A stretch of 64,000 nt of DNA from Haloimpatiens lingqiaonensis (GTDB lineage Bacteria > Bacillota > Clostridia > Clostridiales > Clostridiaceae), in NCBI RefSeq assembly GCF_044502415.1, contig NZ_CP172402.1; one strand, 5' to 3'. The notes under the pieces were generated by a model. It was not told the origin of the DNA and searched no databases. It saw nothing but the letters and a program-made list of their open reading frames with translations. The position numbers were made by a program, and so were the translations under genes. Shown here one piece after another: positions 15,119 through 25,571 of the stretch (the first letter of the stretch is position 1; each line of letters begins with the position of its first letter).

Positions 15119-16942
15119 ATGAAAGTTACAGAGTATAAGAAACAAATTATACAATTGTTGGATAGTGAAAAATATAAAGAAGCTATGGGGTTATGGAAAG
15201 AGGCACTTTTTAACAATAAATCAAATGTTATAAGCCAACATATATTTAATTCATCTATTTACAAGATTGGTCTTAATGATTGGAATAGTTCATATAAAGG
15301 TAATTTTGAAAGAATATATGAAATTATATGTTATATGTTAAAGGATGGGATATTTTCGTTATTATGCGATTATGAATTTATGTTTCATTCTAATAAATCT
15401 CTTGGCTGTCTAAAGTTTATAAGTATAGCAATATTATCAAATGAAGATTCTGAAAACTTAAATGAATTTTTAAAAGAAATTTATAAAAAGTCTACTTATG
15501 AAGAATTTAAAAATATAATTGAAAACTGTTTTTTTCAGCATTCATACAGATTTGTTACATTTAAGAATCTTGAAAGCAAGGATATACTTAAGGAATGTTT
15601 AATTGAAAGTGATTTATTGAAAAAAGAAGATAGAGTTTTATTTACACAAAAAATAAATAACTATAGTGGTGTACAATCAGAAAGTACTGATGAAATAGTA
15701 AATTCAATTGAAGAGTATTGGGATGACGAAGAAATAAAGTTTGAGCTTGCTATATCTCTTCTTAATGAGGATATTTTAGAGAATAAACTTAACTTAATAA
15801 GAATATTTACTTCAGATATGGCACTATTTAATTCTATATATAAATCTGCTAAAAGTAATAAAAACAACATATATATACTTATGCTGGACGATAGATTTAG
15901 AAAGCGAGTTCTAGATAGAATATTTTTAGATAATGATGATGAGCTTATAAAGCTTGTGATACATTTTATATACAAATGCTATGAAATAAAAAAACAAAAT
16001 GCTATAAAATTTGATAATATTTATGATGAAATTGAAAAAGGTGTCACTGAAAATTATAGACGTAATATTGATATCATTGAAAATACTATATCGGAAATGT
16101 TTGCTTATAAGTCGAAAAATATCTTGAAATTCTTCTTAACTAAAGGTTATAAGTTAGGGTTTAATGAGAGAATTTTAACATTTGAATATATAAATGATTA
16201 TAATAAATCTATTTTTGATGATTATTTAAGATATAGAATTGAAAGTTTGAATTTATATATTGATACCCAAGAGCAATATTATGAGTACATTGTTAAGATT
16301 TTACCTTTTACTTATGAAAGTTATGAAAAAAAGAAAAGCTTAATAATGGAGGCGTATGAATATTTTTTTAATCATAAAGAAATTTCTATGGTTTTAAGTT
16401 TAATTAATTCGGTAATTCAAAATAATTTTCAATTTGCCAAAGAAATTATTATTGATTTAATTACTAAAAAGAGTGATGACAAGTTTCAAATTGTATCATA
16501 TTATAACCCTAAAAAGATGTGTGATGTTTTTGGAAGTTTATATGCATATTTTAAATATGATTTTATATACGAACTATTAATGGAGAAAAGTTTATTTAAA
16601 AATAGGGCCTTTAAAGATATAATTGAATACTTTGAATATACTCTTTCATTTAAATTCGATTGGTCAGTAAATGAATTGATCTATAAGAAAATATTCTTTG
16701 TTACTGATGATTTAGATAAAGTTTTTTCCTTATATGAAAAATACATAGATAAGATTTACGCTAAACACCAATTCTTTTATGAATTAGAATACATTGCTCA
16801 AAATGAAAAATTTACAGGAAAAAAAAGAGAACAAATTATAAAGGGCTTTAGTAATTTATATTATTATCTAGAGAAAACATATTATGTGAATATTTGCAAT
16901 CTAAAAAATAGTATTGAAAAGTATTTCCAAGTGAATTTATGA
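15119..16942 (+). CDS. Uncharacterised 607-aa helical protein, partner of sacsin-like ATPase
   Basis: No known domain is evident. The protein is rich in Lys, Glu, Ile, Phe and Tyr and looks like a long all-helical protein, perhaps of repeated helical hairpins (many FxxxYEKI- or ELxYK-type segments). No signal peptide or transmembrane helix is seen. A GGAAGGGAAAG site precedes the ATG. The gene is followed 13 bases later by a GHKL-type ATPase gene with its own ribosome site, so the two form an operon from a shared promoter. A helical scaffold next to an Hsp90-like ATPase suggests a complex in which this protein is the sensor or adaptor; this is inference from context only. Confidence 0.6.
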   Translation: MKVTEYKKQIIQLLDSEKYKEAMGLWKEALFNNKSNVISQHIFNSSIYKIGLNDWNSSYKGNFERIYEIICYMLKDGIFSLLCDYEFMFHSNKSLGCLKFISIAILSNEDSENLNEFLKEIYKKSTYEEFKNIIENCFFQHSYRFVTFKNLESKDILKECLIESDLLKKEDRVLFTQKINNYSGVQSESTDEIVNSIEEYWDDEEIKFELAISLLNEDILENKLNLIRIFTSDMALFNSIYKSAKSNKNNIYILMLDDRFRKRVLDRIFLDNDDELIKLVIHFIYKCYEIKKQNAIKFDNIYDEIEKGVTENYRRNIDIIENTISEMFAYKSKNILKFFLTKGYKLGFNERILTFEYINDYNKSIFDDYLRYRIESLNLYIDTQEQYYEYIVKILPFTYESYEKKKSLIMEAYEYFFNHKEISMVLSLINSVIQNNFQFAKEIIIDLITKKSDDKFQIVSYYNPKKMCDVFGSLYAYFKYDFIYELLMEKSLFKNRAFKDIIEYFEYTLSFKFDWSVNELIYKKIFFVTDDLDKVFSLYEKYIDKIYAKHQFFYELEYIAQNEKFTGKKREQIIKGFSNLYYYLEKTYYVNICNLKNSIEKYFQVNL

Positions 16943-16955
16943 TAAGGAGTAAAAA

Positions 16956-19022
16956 ATGATAAGAGATACTATCTTGCAAATAAATAAAAAATTTTTAGAA
17001 GAAGGGAAAAATTCACCTCAATTATTTGAGGATTTGGCACAGTTAGAACACTATATTGCTGAGAGTTATGGAAATCGTGTTTTAATTGAATTATTACAAA
17101 ATGCTGATGATGCGAAATCAACAAAATCATATTTATACTATGATGGTAAAAATTTATATTTTGCTAATAATGGTAAACCCTTTGACGAAAGTGATATCAT
17201 TTCAATAAGTAGGGCTGGTAGTAGTAATAAGGATAGAAAACAAATGATAGGGTATAGAGGCGTTGGATTTAAAAGTACTACTTTTTTGACAAGTGATATT
17301 ATTATATTTTCTAATAATGAAAGTTTTACATTTTCTAAAAGTAAAAGTGAAGAAATATTACGTGGTTTTGGAATAAATAAGTGTCCTACAGTAAGAATAC
17401 CTTTTCTTGTAGAAGGAAATATGGACAGTTCTATATTAGATATAGTAAATAAATTACAGAATAAATATAATACAATATTTATATTTAAAAATCCACAAAT
17501 AAATGTATTAAAAGAAGAGTTAATGAATTTGGATAGTGATATTTTCATTTTTTTAAACAACATTACTGAATTTAAAGTTTCTGTAGAAGATGTAAATGAA
17601 TTTATAGAAGTATCAAAAGAGGATACTAATATTACTATTGCAAGAAATGGAAACAAGGATATGTGGAGGGTATATAATGGTAGTACTAGTGAAAACTCTT
17701 TTCAAATAGCATTAAAAACAGATGGAAAGAAACTTATTCCTTGTTCAGGTAGCGAGTCTGTGTTACATGTTTTTTTACCTACTTTAGACAAACTTGGGTT
17801 TCCATTTAAAATTAATGGCCATTTTTCTACAGACCCTTCAAGAAAGCATATTAATTTTGATGAACAGTGTGAAGAAATATTATATGCAGTAGCAAAATTA
17901 ATAATTGAGATTGTCAAAAGTGTGTTTAATGGTGAAGAAAAGGATTCAAGTATTTTGCAAATTATTACTACAAATAATTCTTTATCTAAATTTTCAATTT
18001 ATTTTGAAGAAGAATTATATAAATTAATCAGAGTAATACCAATGATAAAAACAAAGGCTGATAGTTTCGTTGCAGTCTCAGGTATAAAAAAGCCACTTAA
18101 ATTTTTATCATTAGATGAATATAGAATCTTAATTAACAATACAGATAATTTTAATGATAGAGTACCTTCAATAAAAATTGATAACTTTATGTATGATTTT
18201 ATTAATAAATTTTGTAATGATGAATTTTCTATAGAAGAGTTAATGAGTTTTTTTACTAAGGATTTAGCAAGACAATCAACACTTCATAATATTTTAGGTA
18301 AGATTTTTGCTAATTTTATTAATGAAATTGCACAAAAAAATATTAGGTCATTAAATGTTAACAATATATGGTTACCAGGTAACCAAGAAGAATACATAAA
18401 TATAAGGGGTTTATTAACAAAAAAAATAGAATTTTCAACAGCGTTTAGAGAAACATTTTATGAAAATGTTTACAAGGGGGCTCTTGATTATTTTTATGAT
18501 AATTATAAAATTGATTTACGTAAATTTGAAGAGGTAAAACAAAAACAAATCTCGTTAGCAGATATAATAGAGAAATCTTCAAATAGTAACAATTATATTA
18601 ATTCAAATACTTATAGTACTAATAATAAAGGTATTAAAATTAACATTTCAAAATGGAGAAGTGCAGAAATTCAATGCATTGAAATTGAAGAATTTTTATT
18701 TGGAAATAAAGCAACTGATGTAAGCAAGCAGAATAAAGGATATGATATTGAGAGTTTTGAAAATAATGGTAGTATTAGATATATAGAGGTAAAATCACTA
18801 AATAGTGAAAATGATAGTTTTACTTTAACCAATAATGAATATACTACCGCTCATATGTATGGTGAGCGATATTATATATGCTTAATTATAAATCAGGTTT
18901 CTCGAATAAAAGTAATTTATATAAAAGATCCAATAAATAAATTAAAAATGGAAAAGCGAGTTAAACAATGGGAATGGCTCTGTGAAAAATTTGAAGGTGA
19001 TGAATTTAATATAGATATTTAA
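16956..19022 (+). CDS. Sacsin/Hsp90-like ATPase with C-terminal DUF3883-like domain
   Basis: The N-terminal 200 residues are a GHKL ATPase of the sacsin type: LIELLQNADDAKS is the N-box, FANNGKPFDESDI stands in the G1 position, and GYRGVGFKSTT is the G2 box. A middle region of about 350 residues is unassigned. The C-terminal 120 residues (RSAEIQCIEIEEFL, then GYDIES, RYIEVKSLN, and a RYYICLIIN strand) match the DUF3883 type, which has a PD-(D/E)XK-like core with D and E-x-K. The same ATPase-plus-DUF3883 theme recurs in bacterial defence loci. It probably undergoes ATP-driven conformational change that controls a nuclease-like tail. It is the second gene of a two-gene operon. Domain calls come from motifs; the defence role is inference. 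Confidence 0.75.
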   Translation: MIRDTILQINKKFLEEGKNSPQLFEDLAQLEHYIAESYGNRVLIELLQNADDAKSTKSYLYYDGKNLYFANNGKPFDESDIISISRAGSSNKDRKQMIGYRGVGFKSTTFLTSDIIIFSNNESFTFSKSKSEEILRGFGINKCPTVRIPFLVEGNMDSSILDIVNKLQNKYNTIFIFKNPQINVLKEELMNLDSDIFIFLNNITEFKVSVEDVNEFIEVSKEDTNITIARNGNKDMWRVYNGSTSENSFQIALKTDGKKLIPCSGSESVLHVFLPTLDKLGFPFKINGHFSTDPSRKHINFDEQCEEILYAVAKLIIEIVKSVFNGEEKDSSILQIITTNNSLSKFSIYFEEELYKLIRVIPMIKTKADSFVAVSGIKKPLKFLSLDEYRILINNTDNFNDRVPSIKIDNFMYDFINKFCNDEFSIEELMSFFTKDLARQSTLHNILGKIFANFINEIAQKNIRSLNVNNIWLPGNQEEYINIRGLLTKKIEFSTAFRETFYENVYKGALDYFYDNYKIDLRKFEEVKQKQISLADIIEKSSNSNNYINSNTYSTNNKGIKINISKWRSAEIQCIEIEEFLFGNKATDVSKQNKGYDIESFENNGSIRYIEVKSLNSENDSFTLTNNEYTTAHMYGERYYICLIINQVSRIKVIYIKDPINKLKMEKRVKQWEWLCEKFEGDEFNIDI

Positions 19023-19260
19023 AAATATTAAAAAGATACATGGAGTTTATTAAAATAAATTTTTTAATGTAGGTATAGAAATTATTAAAGAACCATTATT
19101 AATGAAGAGCTGTTTATACAAGGTTATAACAAAAAAATTTTTGCATATTGTAATGTAAAAAGTATTAGAGCTTTAATAAATAGTAATTTTATGATTATTT
19201 AAAGTTTATATTACACTGATTGGTATAAATTTATAAATATAGTTTTTAAGGGGTGGTGGT

Positions 19261-20927
19261 GTGAATTGGGTTGTAGAATATTGCAAAGCCAAGTTTTACT
19301 CTCAATTTGATTTAGACAAGTTATTGGATCAAATTGATAAAAATATAGATCTATGTATTACTGAAATAAGTCATGAAATGCTCTATCTTTTGGATAAGAT
19401 AGTGACAACAGAGCCTTGTTCATATTGGAACACATCTGTTTGTGGGCAAGTATATAAATTACTGGAAGACTTATATAATAATCATAGTAAGGATTTAGAA
19501 ATTGACGAAACAATTTTTGAGTATTTTTTAATGGGTTATAATTCATACTTACAGATTTCTCAAACAATATTAGATTTGCGTAATTTTAATATAGCTCAAG
19601 AAACAAAAACACTACTGTATAGATTACCAACTTATACTGCAATTCTTGAAAGTTGTTTGTCCAACTTCTTAAGAGTTATTGCTTTTTTGACAGGTAAAGC
19701 GATAAATAAAGATTATACGTCCCAAAATACGCTCAGTAAATTGGTTGCAGTAGTTAATAAAAATGGATATGAAGAAATTGCAAAAAATATTAATGTGAAT
19801 TTAAGAAATGCAATAAATCACGGAAAAGTTGCAGTAAAGAGGCAGGCAATTGGTGAAAGACTATGTTTTTATTATATTGAAAACCATGTTTCTAAGTGTC
19901 TTGAGTTATCTGTACACGAATTTGATTATATGATAGATTCTGCATTCGACACAGCTAGCGGGGTTTTGCTAGGATTGACTCTTTTCATTAATAAACACAT
20001 TGAATTATTAAATATTGATACTGTTAAAAGAGATTATCCAGCTTTTTCTTTAATTGCAATGCAACTTAGTATACCTTGTATTTATTGTCGTAGCATAAGT
20101 GATATTGGTAATAACAAACAATTGAATGTTGATATAGAAATTCAAAATACAGATAGAGCTTATATCGGTCAAATTGCAACATTAATGGCTATATTAGTTT
20201 TTGATCACTACAAAGAATATATGAGCAATACATGTTCTCTTTCAGCAATCCTAGAATGCTTACTGGATGGATACGGTATACAAATAAAGAAATTGTTGAT
20301 ATGTATACCCAAGAAAAGAATTTTGATGTTGTATTAAAAAGTGTAATTGAGCGAGGTGATTTCATTATTTTTGATCCTTCAACTGAAGTTGTCGATTTAA
20401 CTGAAGTAAAATACTTTTGTTTTCCAAACTACACAACTGACAAATATAAAATAAATAATATACAAGATGTCAGTAATCAGGAGCGAAAACGGCTGAGAGC
20501 TCATTTATATATTGGAGATGTTGAAAATAAGGAAGAAATTCTTGAAGTTATTACTAATGCAATTGAATGGCTAAAAGGTATCAAAAATCCACCATCACCA
20601 AGAATACAACAAAAGCATGGTTTAATGGAAGCAGATTCTTTATATATTAATGTTTATAAAAAGGATTATCGTACAAATAAGGAGATATTGCCAAACAATA
20701 AGAATTTTATTTGTTTTGTAGATTATAATTCTAAAGGAAAAACCACACTTAAAAACGGAGGCTTACCAGAATATATTTGGAATAAATTTTATCATGAAAT
20801 AATAGGTAACATTGAAATTGCCTGGCGTGAAAGTTGTTATTTTACAAGACATTCTAAAAAAGTTGGACGCAATGATTTTTGTCCATGTGGAAGTGGAAAA
20901 AAGTATAAAAAATGTTGTGGCAAATGA
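19261..20927 (+). pseudogene. Frameshifted HEPN-like/SEC-C motif protein
   Basis: Two overlapping frames (19261-20337 and 20232-20927) read as one protein of about 550 residues with a one-base frame change between roughly 20200 and 20275. The first part contains NLRNAINHGK, where Arg182 and His187 form the R-x4-H motif (RNxxxH form) of HEPN ribonucleases. The second part ends in GRNDFCPCGSGKKYKKCCGK, a textbook SEC-C zinc motif, often found on proteins acting near ribosomes or nucleic acids. The GTG start follows a GGGGTGGTGG stretch. It is either a broken gene or a sequencing error; programmed frameshifting is less likely since no slippery run with downstream structure is obvious. HEPN proteins are common toxin or abortive-infection effectors. 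Confidence 0.65.
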
Positions 20928-20981
20928 TTTTTATAGTGTTTTTACATAAGTTCTGTGTATACTATTCAGAGTATGTATAAG

Positions 20982-21012
20982 ACTAGCATTTTTACAAGTG
21001 CTAGTTTTTTTA
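20982..21012 (+). terminator. Rho-independent terminator after the SEC-C gene
   Basis: ACTAGCA (20982-20988) pairs with TGCTAGT (20999-21005), followed by a T-run. It isolates the following Fic gene. Confidence 0.75.
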
Positions 21013-21226
21013 TTATAGAATTTTAGTGGTGTTAGAAAGTTATTTAAATTTAAAAAAGAAGTATAGTTATTTATAAAAGTAAATACACTTTTGATAAATA
21101 CTTACTTGAACAATACGATAGATCCTAAAACAAACTTGGATAAAATGGAAAATGTGTTTTTATTTAATATTGTATAGGGTATAATATATAATAATGAATT
21201 ATTTTAAATGAATAGGAGTTATAAAA

Positions 21227-21925
21227 ATGTACAATAAATTTTTACAAATATTAAAGGAAACAAAGGGTATTCATAATTCATTAAATGAAATATTAAAATA
21301 TGATTTTATCTACCATTCTAATAAAATAGAGGGAAGTACATTTACGACAGAAGCTTTACAAATGCTTATGGAAAAAAATATAGTTACAGGAACTCATACT
21401 TTAGATGATGTACAAGAAACTGTGAATTCGTTTTATACATTTGATTTAATTATTGATAGTTTGGATAAGCCTTTAACTTTAGAAATGATAAAAGAGTGGC
21501 ATGCTAGTTTAATGTATAGAACTAGACTATATGATTTAGGTTTAGCAGGTGTTTTTAAGAAATATTCTAATAAAATATTAGGGGCTAATTTTGATACAGC
21601 AAATCCTTGGGAAGTTGAAGATAAATTGAATATTTTAATAAATAAATTTAATAATCTAAAAGAAGTAACATTAGAAGATATAGCAAAATTTCATTTAGAA
21701 TTTGAAAAGATACATCCATTTCAAGATGGTAATGGAAGAATAGGTCGTTTTATATTTTTAAAACAATTACTTGATAATAGGTTACCGCTTAAATATATGA
21801 ATGGTGAAACTTCAACTGAATATAAAAAAGCTTTAGAGGAATCTACAAATAATAATGTAAAACCTCTTATTAATTATTTAAATAAACAGAGGAATTTTAT
21901 TGAAGAGAATAGGAATATGTTTTAA
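21227..21925 (+). CDS. Fic-domain AMP-transferase with N-terminal inhibitory motif
   Basis: A 232-residue Fic protein. The core motif HPFQDGNGRIGR (from His163) holds the catalytic His, phosphate-binding loop and Arg residues needed to transfer AMP, or another nucleotide part, to a target protein. Near the N-terminus SNKIEGS (31-37) fits the (S/T)xxxE(G/N) inhibitory helix, so this is a class II, self-inhibited Fic protein that needs no separate antitoxin. Length is normal and no frame damage is seen. A GGAGTT site precedes the ATG. It stands in the accessory region between a SEC-C gene and an AAA-ATPase-like gene 45 bases downstream. The target is unknown. Confidence 0.88.
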   Translation: MYNKFLQILKETKGIHNSLNEILKYDFIYHSNKIEGSTFTTEALQMLMEKNIVTGTHTLDDVQETVNSFYTFDLIIDSLDKPLTLEMIKEWHASLMYRTRLYDLGLAGVFKKYSNKILGANFDTANPWEVEDKLNILINKFNNLKEVTLEDIAKFHLEFEKIHPFQDGNGRIGRFIFLKQLLDNRLPLKYMNGETSTEYKKALEESTNNNVKPLINYLNKQRNFIEENRNMF

Positions 21926-21970
21926 TTAAATTATACAATAAAACTTGTTTAGTGAGAGGAATGTATTAAT

Positions 21971-23668
21971 ATGAAAAAAGTTCCCTATGGTATATCTAAT
22001 TTTCAGACAATCAGAGAACAAAATTATTTATATGTAGACAAAAGTAAATACATTGAGATTCTAGAAAATGAGCCTCCATATCAGTTTTTTATAAGGCCTA
22101 GAAAGTTTGGTAAAAGTTTATTTTTATCTATGATAGAAAATTATTATGATATAAATAAAGCTGAAAAATTTGAAGAATTATTTAAAGATTTATATATAGG
22201 GTTAAATCCAACTGAGAGAAGAAATCAGTATTTAGTATTATATATAAATTTCTCTAATTTAGTGGTAAGTGAAGGAAAAGAAAGATTTATAGAAAGTTTT
22301 GATAACTGTGTTTTGTCAGCTGCTAAGGAGTTTTTGGCTAAATATGATAAGTTTTTTCAAGATAAAGATATTTTAAATGAATCTAAAGGTGCTGAAATAG
22401 TTATAAATAAAATTATATCATTGACTAATACCACAAATAAAAAAATGTTTATAATAATTGATGAGTATGATAACTTTGCAAATGATTTAATTTCATGTGG
22501 TAATAAAAATTTATATTATGAAGTGATATCAAGCGAGGGATATGTAAGAACTTTTTATAAAACTATAAAAACTGGCACTGCATTTTGTGTAGAAAGAATT
22601 TTTATTACAGGAGTAAGTCCTATAATGCTAGATGATTTAACTAGCGGATTTAACATAACAATTAATTTGACTTTAGAAAATAATGTAAATGAGATGCTGG
22701 GTTTTAATGAAGAAGAAATAAGAAGCATATTAAAAGAATATAAAATAGATGAAATGTTTGATTTAGAAACTGTTTTAAAAGACATGAAAAAATATTATGA
22801 TGGTTATTTGTTTAGTAAGTTTTCAAAAAATAGAGTATATAATCCAAGTTTGTCTCTTTATTTTATACAAAATATTATAAAAAATAAAGTTTATCCTGAA
22901 AATTTATTAGATATGAATATTAAAACTGATTATAGAAAGTTAGAAAATATGGCATTTAATTTTAGGGATGAGGAAATTGTAAAAAAACTTATTTTAGGAG
23001 AAGAAATAAGCACAAAATTGGTGGAAAAATTTAATTTAGAATATATGTATGATAAAAAGGAGAATTTTGTATCTCTACTATATTATATGGGTATGCTTAC
23101 AATTCACAATACTTATTTTGATAAGTATATTATGGCCATACCTAATTATGCAGTTAGGACTATTTATTGGGAATATTTTATTGAAAAATTTCAAGAAAAA
23201 TCCAAATTATTAGTAGAAGATGAAATGTTATTTGATGCGGTAAATAATATGGCTTCAAATGGCAAAATAACATTATTTAATGAGTATTTAAAGAATTTTA
23301 TTTCTGTATTATCTAATAGAGATTTAATGCAGTTTAATGAAAAAAGTGTAAAGATGATTTTAATTTCTTTTTTTATAAATGGTATATATCTAGTAAATAG
23401 TGAATTTGAGGTAGAAGGTGGATATATAGATATATTTCTTTCTTCAAATAAAGCTTATGATAAATATATTAATTATGAGTGGGTTATAGAACTTAAATAT
23501 ATAAAGGAAAGTGAAAAAGATAAGTTCGAAGAAGTCAAAAATCAGGGATTAGAGCAACTTCAAAGATATAAATGCAGCAGCAAATTAGAACATGCTTCAA
23601 ATAAAAGCAAGAAATATTTATTGATAATTGTTATAGGTAAAAAACATGTGGAATGTATTGAATTATAG
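21971..23668 (+). CDS. AAA-ATPase-like protein with C-terminal PD-(D/E)XK domain
   Basis: The 565-residue protein matches the AAA-ATPase_like/PDDEXK_9 architecture frequent in clostridia and Bacteroidetes. The start KKVPYGISNFQTIREQNYLY is the family signature; RPRKFGKSLFLSM is the P-loop; MFIIIDEYDNF is the Walker B region; and the C-terminus has GGYIDIFL, then YEWVIELKYIK as the nuclease-like E-x-K. Typical copies are multi-copy, stand-alone genes of unknown role, and may act on nucleic acids in defence or in mobile elements. No signal peptide is seen. A GAGAGGAATG site precedes the start. It is followed by a second serine-recombinase unit. Confidence 0.85.
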   Translation: MKKVPYGISNFQTIREQNYLYVDKSKYIEILENEPPYQFFIRPRKFGKSLFLSMIENYYDINKAEKFEELFKDLYIGLNPTERRNQYLVLYINFSNLVVSEGKERFIESFDNCVLSAAKEFLAKYDKFFQDKDILNESKGAEIVINKIISLTNTTNKKMFIIIDEYDNFANDLISCGNKNLYYEVISSEGYVRTFYKTIKTGTAFCVERIFITGVSPIMLDDLTSGFNITINLTLENNVNEMLGFNEEEIRSILKEYKIDEMFDLETVLKDMKKYYDGYLFSKFSKNRVYNPSLSLYFIQNIIKNKVYPENLLDMNIKTDYRKLENMAFNFRDEEIVKKLILGEEISTKLVEKFNLEYMYDKKENFVSLLYYMGMLTIHNTYFDKYIMAIPNYAVRTIYWEYFIEKFQEKSKLLVEDEMLFDAVNNMASNGKITLFNEYLKNFISVLSNRDLMQFNEKSVKMILISFFINGIYLVNSEFEVEGGYIDIFLSSNKAYDKYINYEWVIELKYIKESEKDKFEEVKNQGLEQLQRYKCSSKLEHASNKSKKYLLIIVIGKKHVECIEL

Positions 23669-23795
23669 AAGGTGGAGCTAATGAATAAATATTAGCAAAA
23701 TATCATATAACTCAATTTTTGCATATAAATTTGTAAGTTTTACATTAGATTAATAAGGGTTTTTCATTCTAAATTTTCAATTTTACATTATAACT

Positions 23796-23839
23796 AATCC
23801 TCTAGCATATTAATATATATAGCAATATGCTGGAGGATT
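23796..23839 (+). promoter_or_regulatory. Long hairpin masking the ribosome site of the second leader gene
   Basis: The 16-base arms at 23796-23811 and 23824-23839 pair with one mismatch. The right arm contains the GGAGG that serves the small gene at 23844 and is followed by a T-run, so it can act as both a terminator and an RBS lock. Confidence 0.6.
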
Positions 23840-23843
23840 TTTT

Positions 23844-24011
23844 GTGTCTAAAGTAGATATAGAATTTCATTATGGGGATAAGAACTTTCAGGAGCTATTG
23901 GAGAAAATTATTTTAGAAAAGATTTTATATTACAGCATTACGAAAAAAAATAAAATATGCTATAGTAAAGATAATCGCACAGCTGCCATTTACTCTAAAG
24001 AGCAAGATTGA
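23844..24011 (+). CDS. Small protein upstream of the second serine recombinase (55 aa)
   Basis: A 55-residue protein read from a GTG with GGAGG seven bases upstream, starting MSKVDIEFHYGDKNFQELL. It ends 13 bases before the recombinase ATG, overlapping that gene's ribosome site. It has no family I recognise and shares no obvious sequence with the 51-residue protein at 12286, but position and size match. Possible roles are regulation or control of recombination direction; both are inference. Confidence 0.55.
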   Translation: MSKVDIEFHYGDKNFQELLEKIILEKILYYSITKKNKICYSKDNRTAAIYSKEQD

Positions 24012-24024
24012 GGGAGTGAATGGC

Positions 24025-25571
24025 ATGAGAAAAATATGGAATGTGGCTATATACGCTAGAGTTTCCACAGATAAAAAAGAACAACAAGAGTCTATACCAG
24101 CTCAAGTTTCCAGTCTAAAAAAATGGCTTTTAGAAAAAAGCAAAAACGATAAAGAAGCAGTTTACAATCTTATTGATGTCTATGAAGACGCAGGCTTTTC
24201 AGGATCTAATTTTGAGCGGGACAGTTTTATAAAAATGAAGGAAGATATAGAGCATAAAAAGATAAATATGGTTTTAACTAGGGATTTATCAAGGTTTTCA
24301 AGAAACTATATAACTGCTGGATATTATCTAGAGGATTATTTTAAAGTAAATGGAATAAGATTTATATCGGTACTTGATAATGTAGATACCCTTGAGGAAG
24401 TTAATGATATAGTTCCATTTAAAAATATTTTAAATGAGATGTATATAAAAGACTGCTCAAGGCGTTCAAGAGATGGACTAAAGCAGAGAATGCTTAGGGG
24501 ATCTTCTATTGCCAGTAAACCACCCTATGGCTATAAATTTCAAAAGCAGTACAATGAAAATATCAAAACTATAGCTCTTGTACCAGCGGGAGATGAAACT
24601 ACTGAAGTAGTAAAAGAGATTTATAATTTATATTTGCAAGGATGGGGCGCTGGGAGAATTGCATCTTATTTGAATAGTAAGGGGATTAAACCGCCCTCAG
24701 CAAGACTTGAAAATTTTGCTTTTTCTAAATTTGGACTTTGGAATAGCAATACAATATTGTCTATATTAAAAAATCCCAAATATGCAGGATACATGGTTCA
24801 AGGTAGGTATAAAAAAATAAGCTATAAGGTAAAAAAAGTAGTTAAGACACCTAAAGAGGAGTGGATAATAGGCGGAGAATTCCCAGGGATAATTTCTAAA
24901 GAGATTTTTGAAAAAACTCAAAGGGAGATTCAAAAAGAGCTAATGGATATAGATATAAGTATGATAGTGTGCATATTTTCTCTGGAATACTAAAATGTAA
25001 TGAATGTGGTGGCAGCATGTCCTATAGAAAAAAATATAAAGGCTATAAATGCACAAACAGTCAGCAGGGTGCCAAAAGATGTACTGCACATTCAATAAAA
25101 GAGGACTATCTTAAAGAAACTATTATTTCAGATTTGAAAAATTATGTATCTAAAATCAATAAGGGAGAAATTTATAAAAAAGCAAAGTCAAAGGTAACAA
25201 AAAAGAAAAATAAGAATTCAGAATTAGATACTATTCAAAGAGAACTGCAAAAATTAGATAAGCAATTTGAAAAACTGTATTTAGATAAGCTAGAAGATGT
25301 AATAAATGAAAGAAATTTTAAGATGGTTTTAGAGAACATTCAATCAAAGCAAGCAAGATTACTTAGAAAAAAAGAAGAATTATGCAAAGCAATACACAAT
25401 GAAAAATCTGTAGATGATGAATATAAATATTATAAGGATAAGATAGATAGAATTATAAATTTTCAGGAATTTGATAGATTTATTGTGGAAAGCCTAATAG
25501 ATAAGATTGTGGTTACTGAAGATAAAAATACTAGGGATAAGAGGGTACAGGTTTATTATAAGTTCAATTAA
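24025..25571 (+). pseudogene. Frameshifted large serine recombinase
   Basis: The first frame gives a resolvase domain with AIYARVSTDKKEQQ (catalytic Ser), LTRDLSRFSRNY and a Recombinase domain with SKPPYGYKF and NPKYAGYMVQGRY. It runs into a stop shortly after 24960. The rest of the gene continues in another frame from about 24963: DSVHIFSGILKCNECGG, the zinc-ribbon domain, then a coiled coil to a stop at 25571. A one-base loss near 24955-24962 would explain the break. The catalytic half is intact, but the zinc ribbon and coiled coil, needed for synapsis in large serine recombinases, are cut off, so the enzyme is probably inactive. The preferred start is the ATG at 24025 with GGGAG upstream; a GTG at 24016 is possible. 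Confidence 0.85.

Noticed and set aside
19023..19260. Short frame of about 29 codons near 19070-19160
   Set aside because: Too short, no ribosome site, no recognised similarity; it may be a decayed gene.
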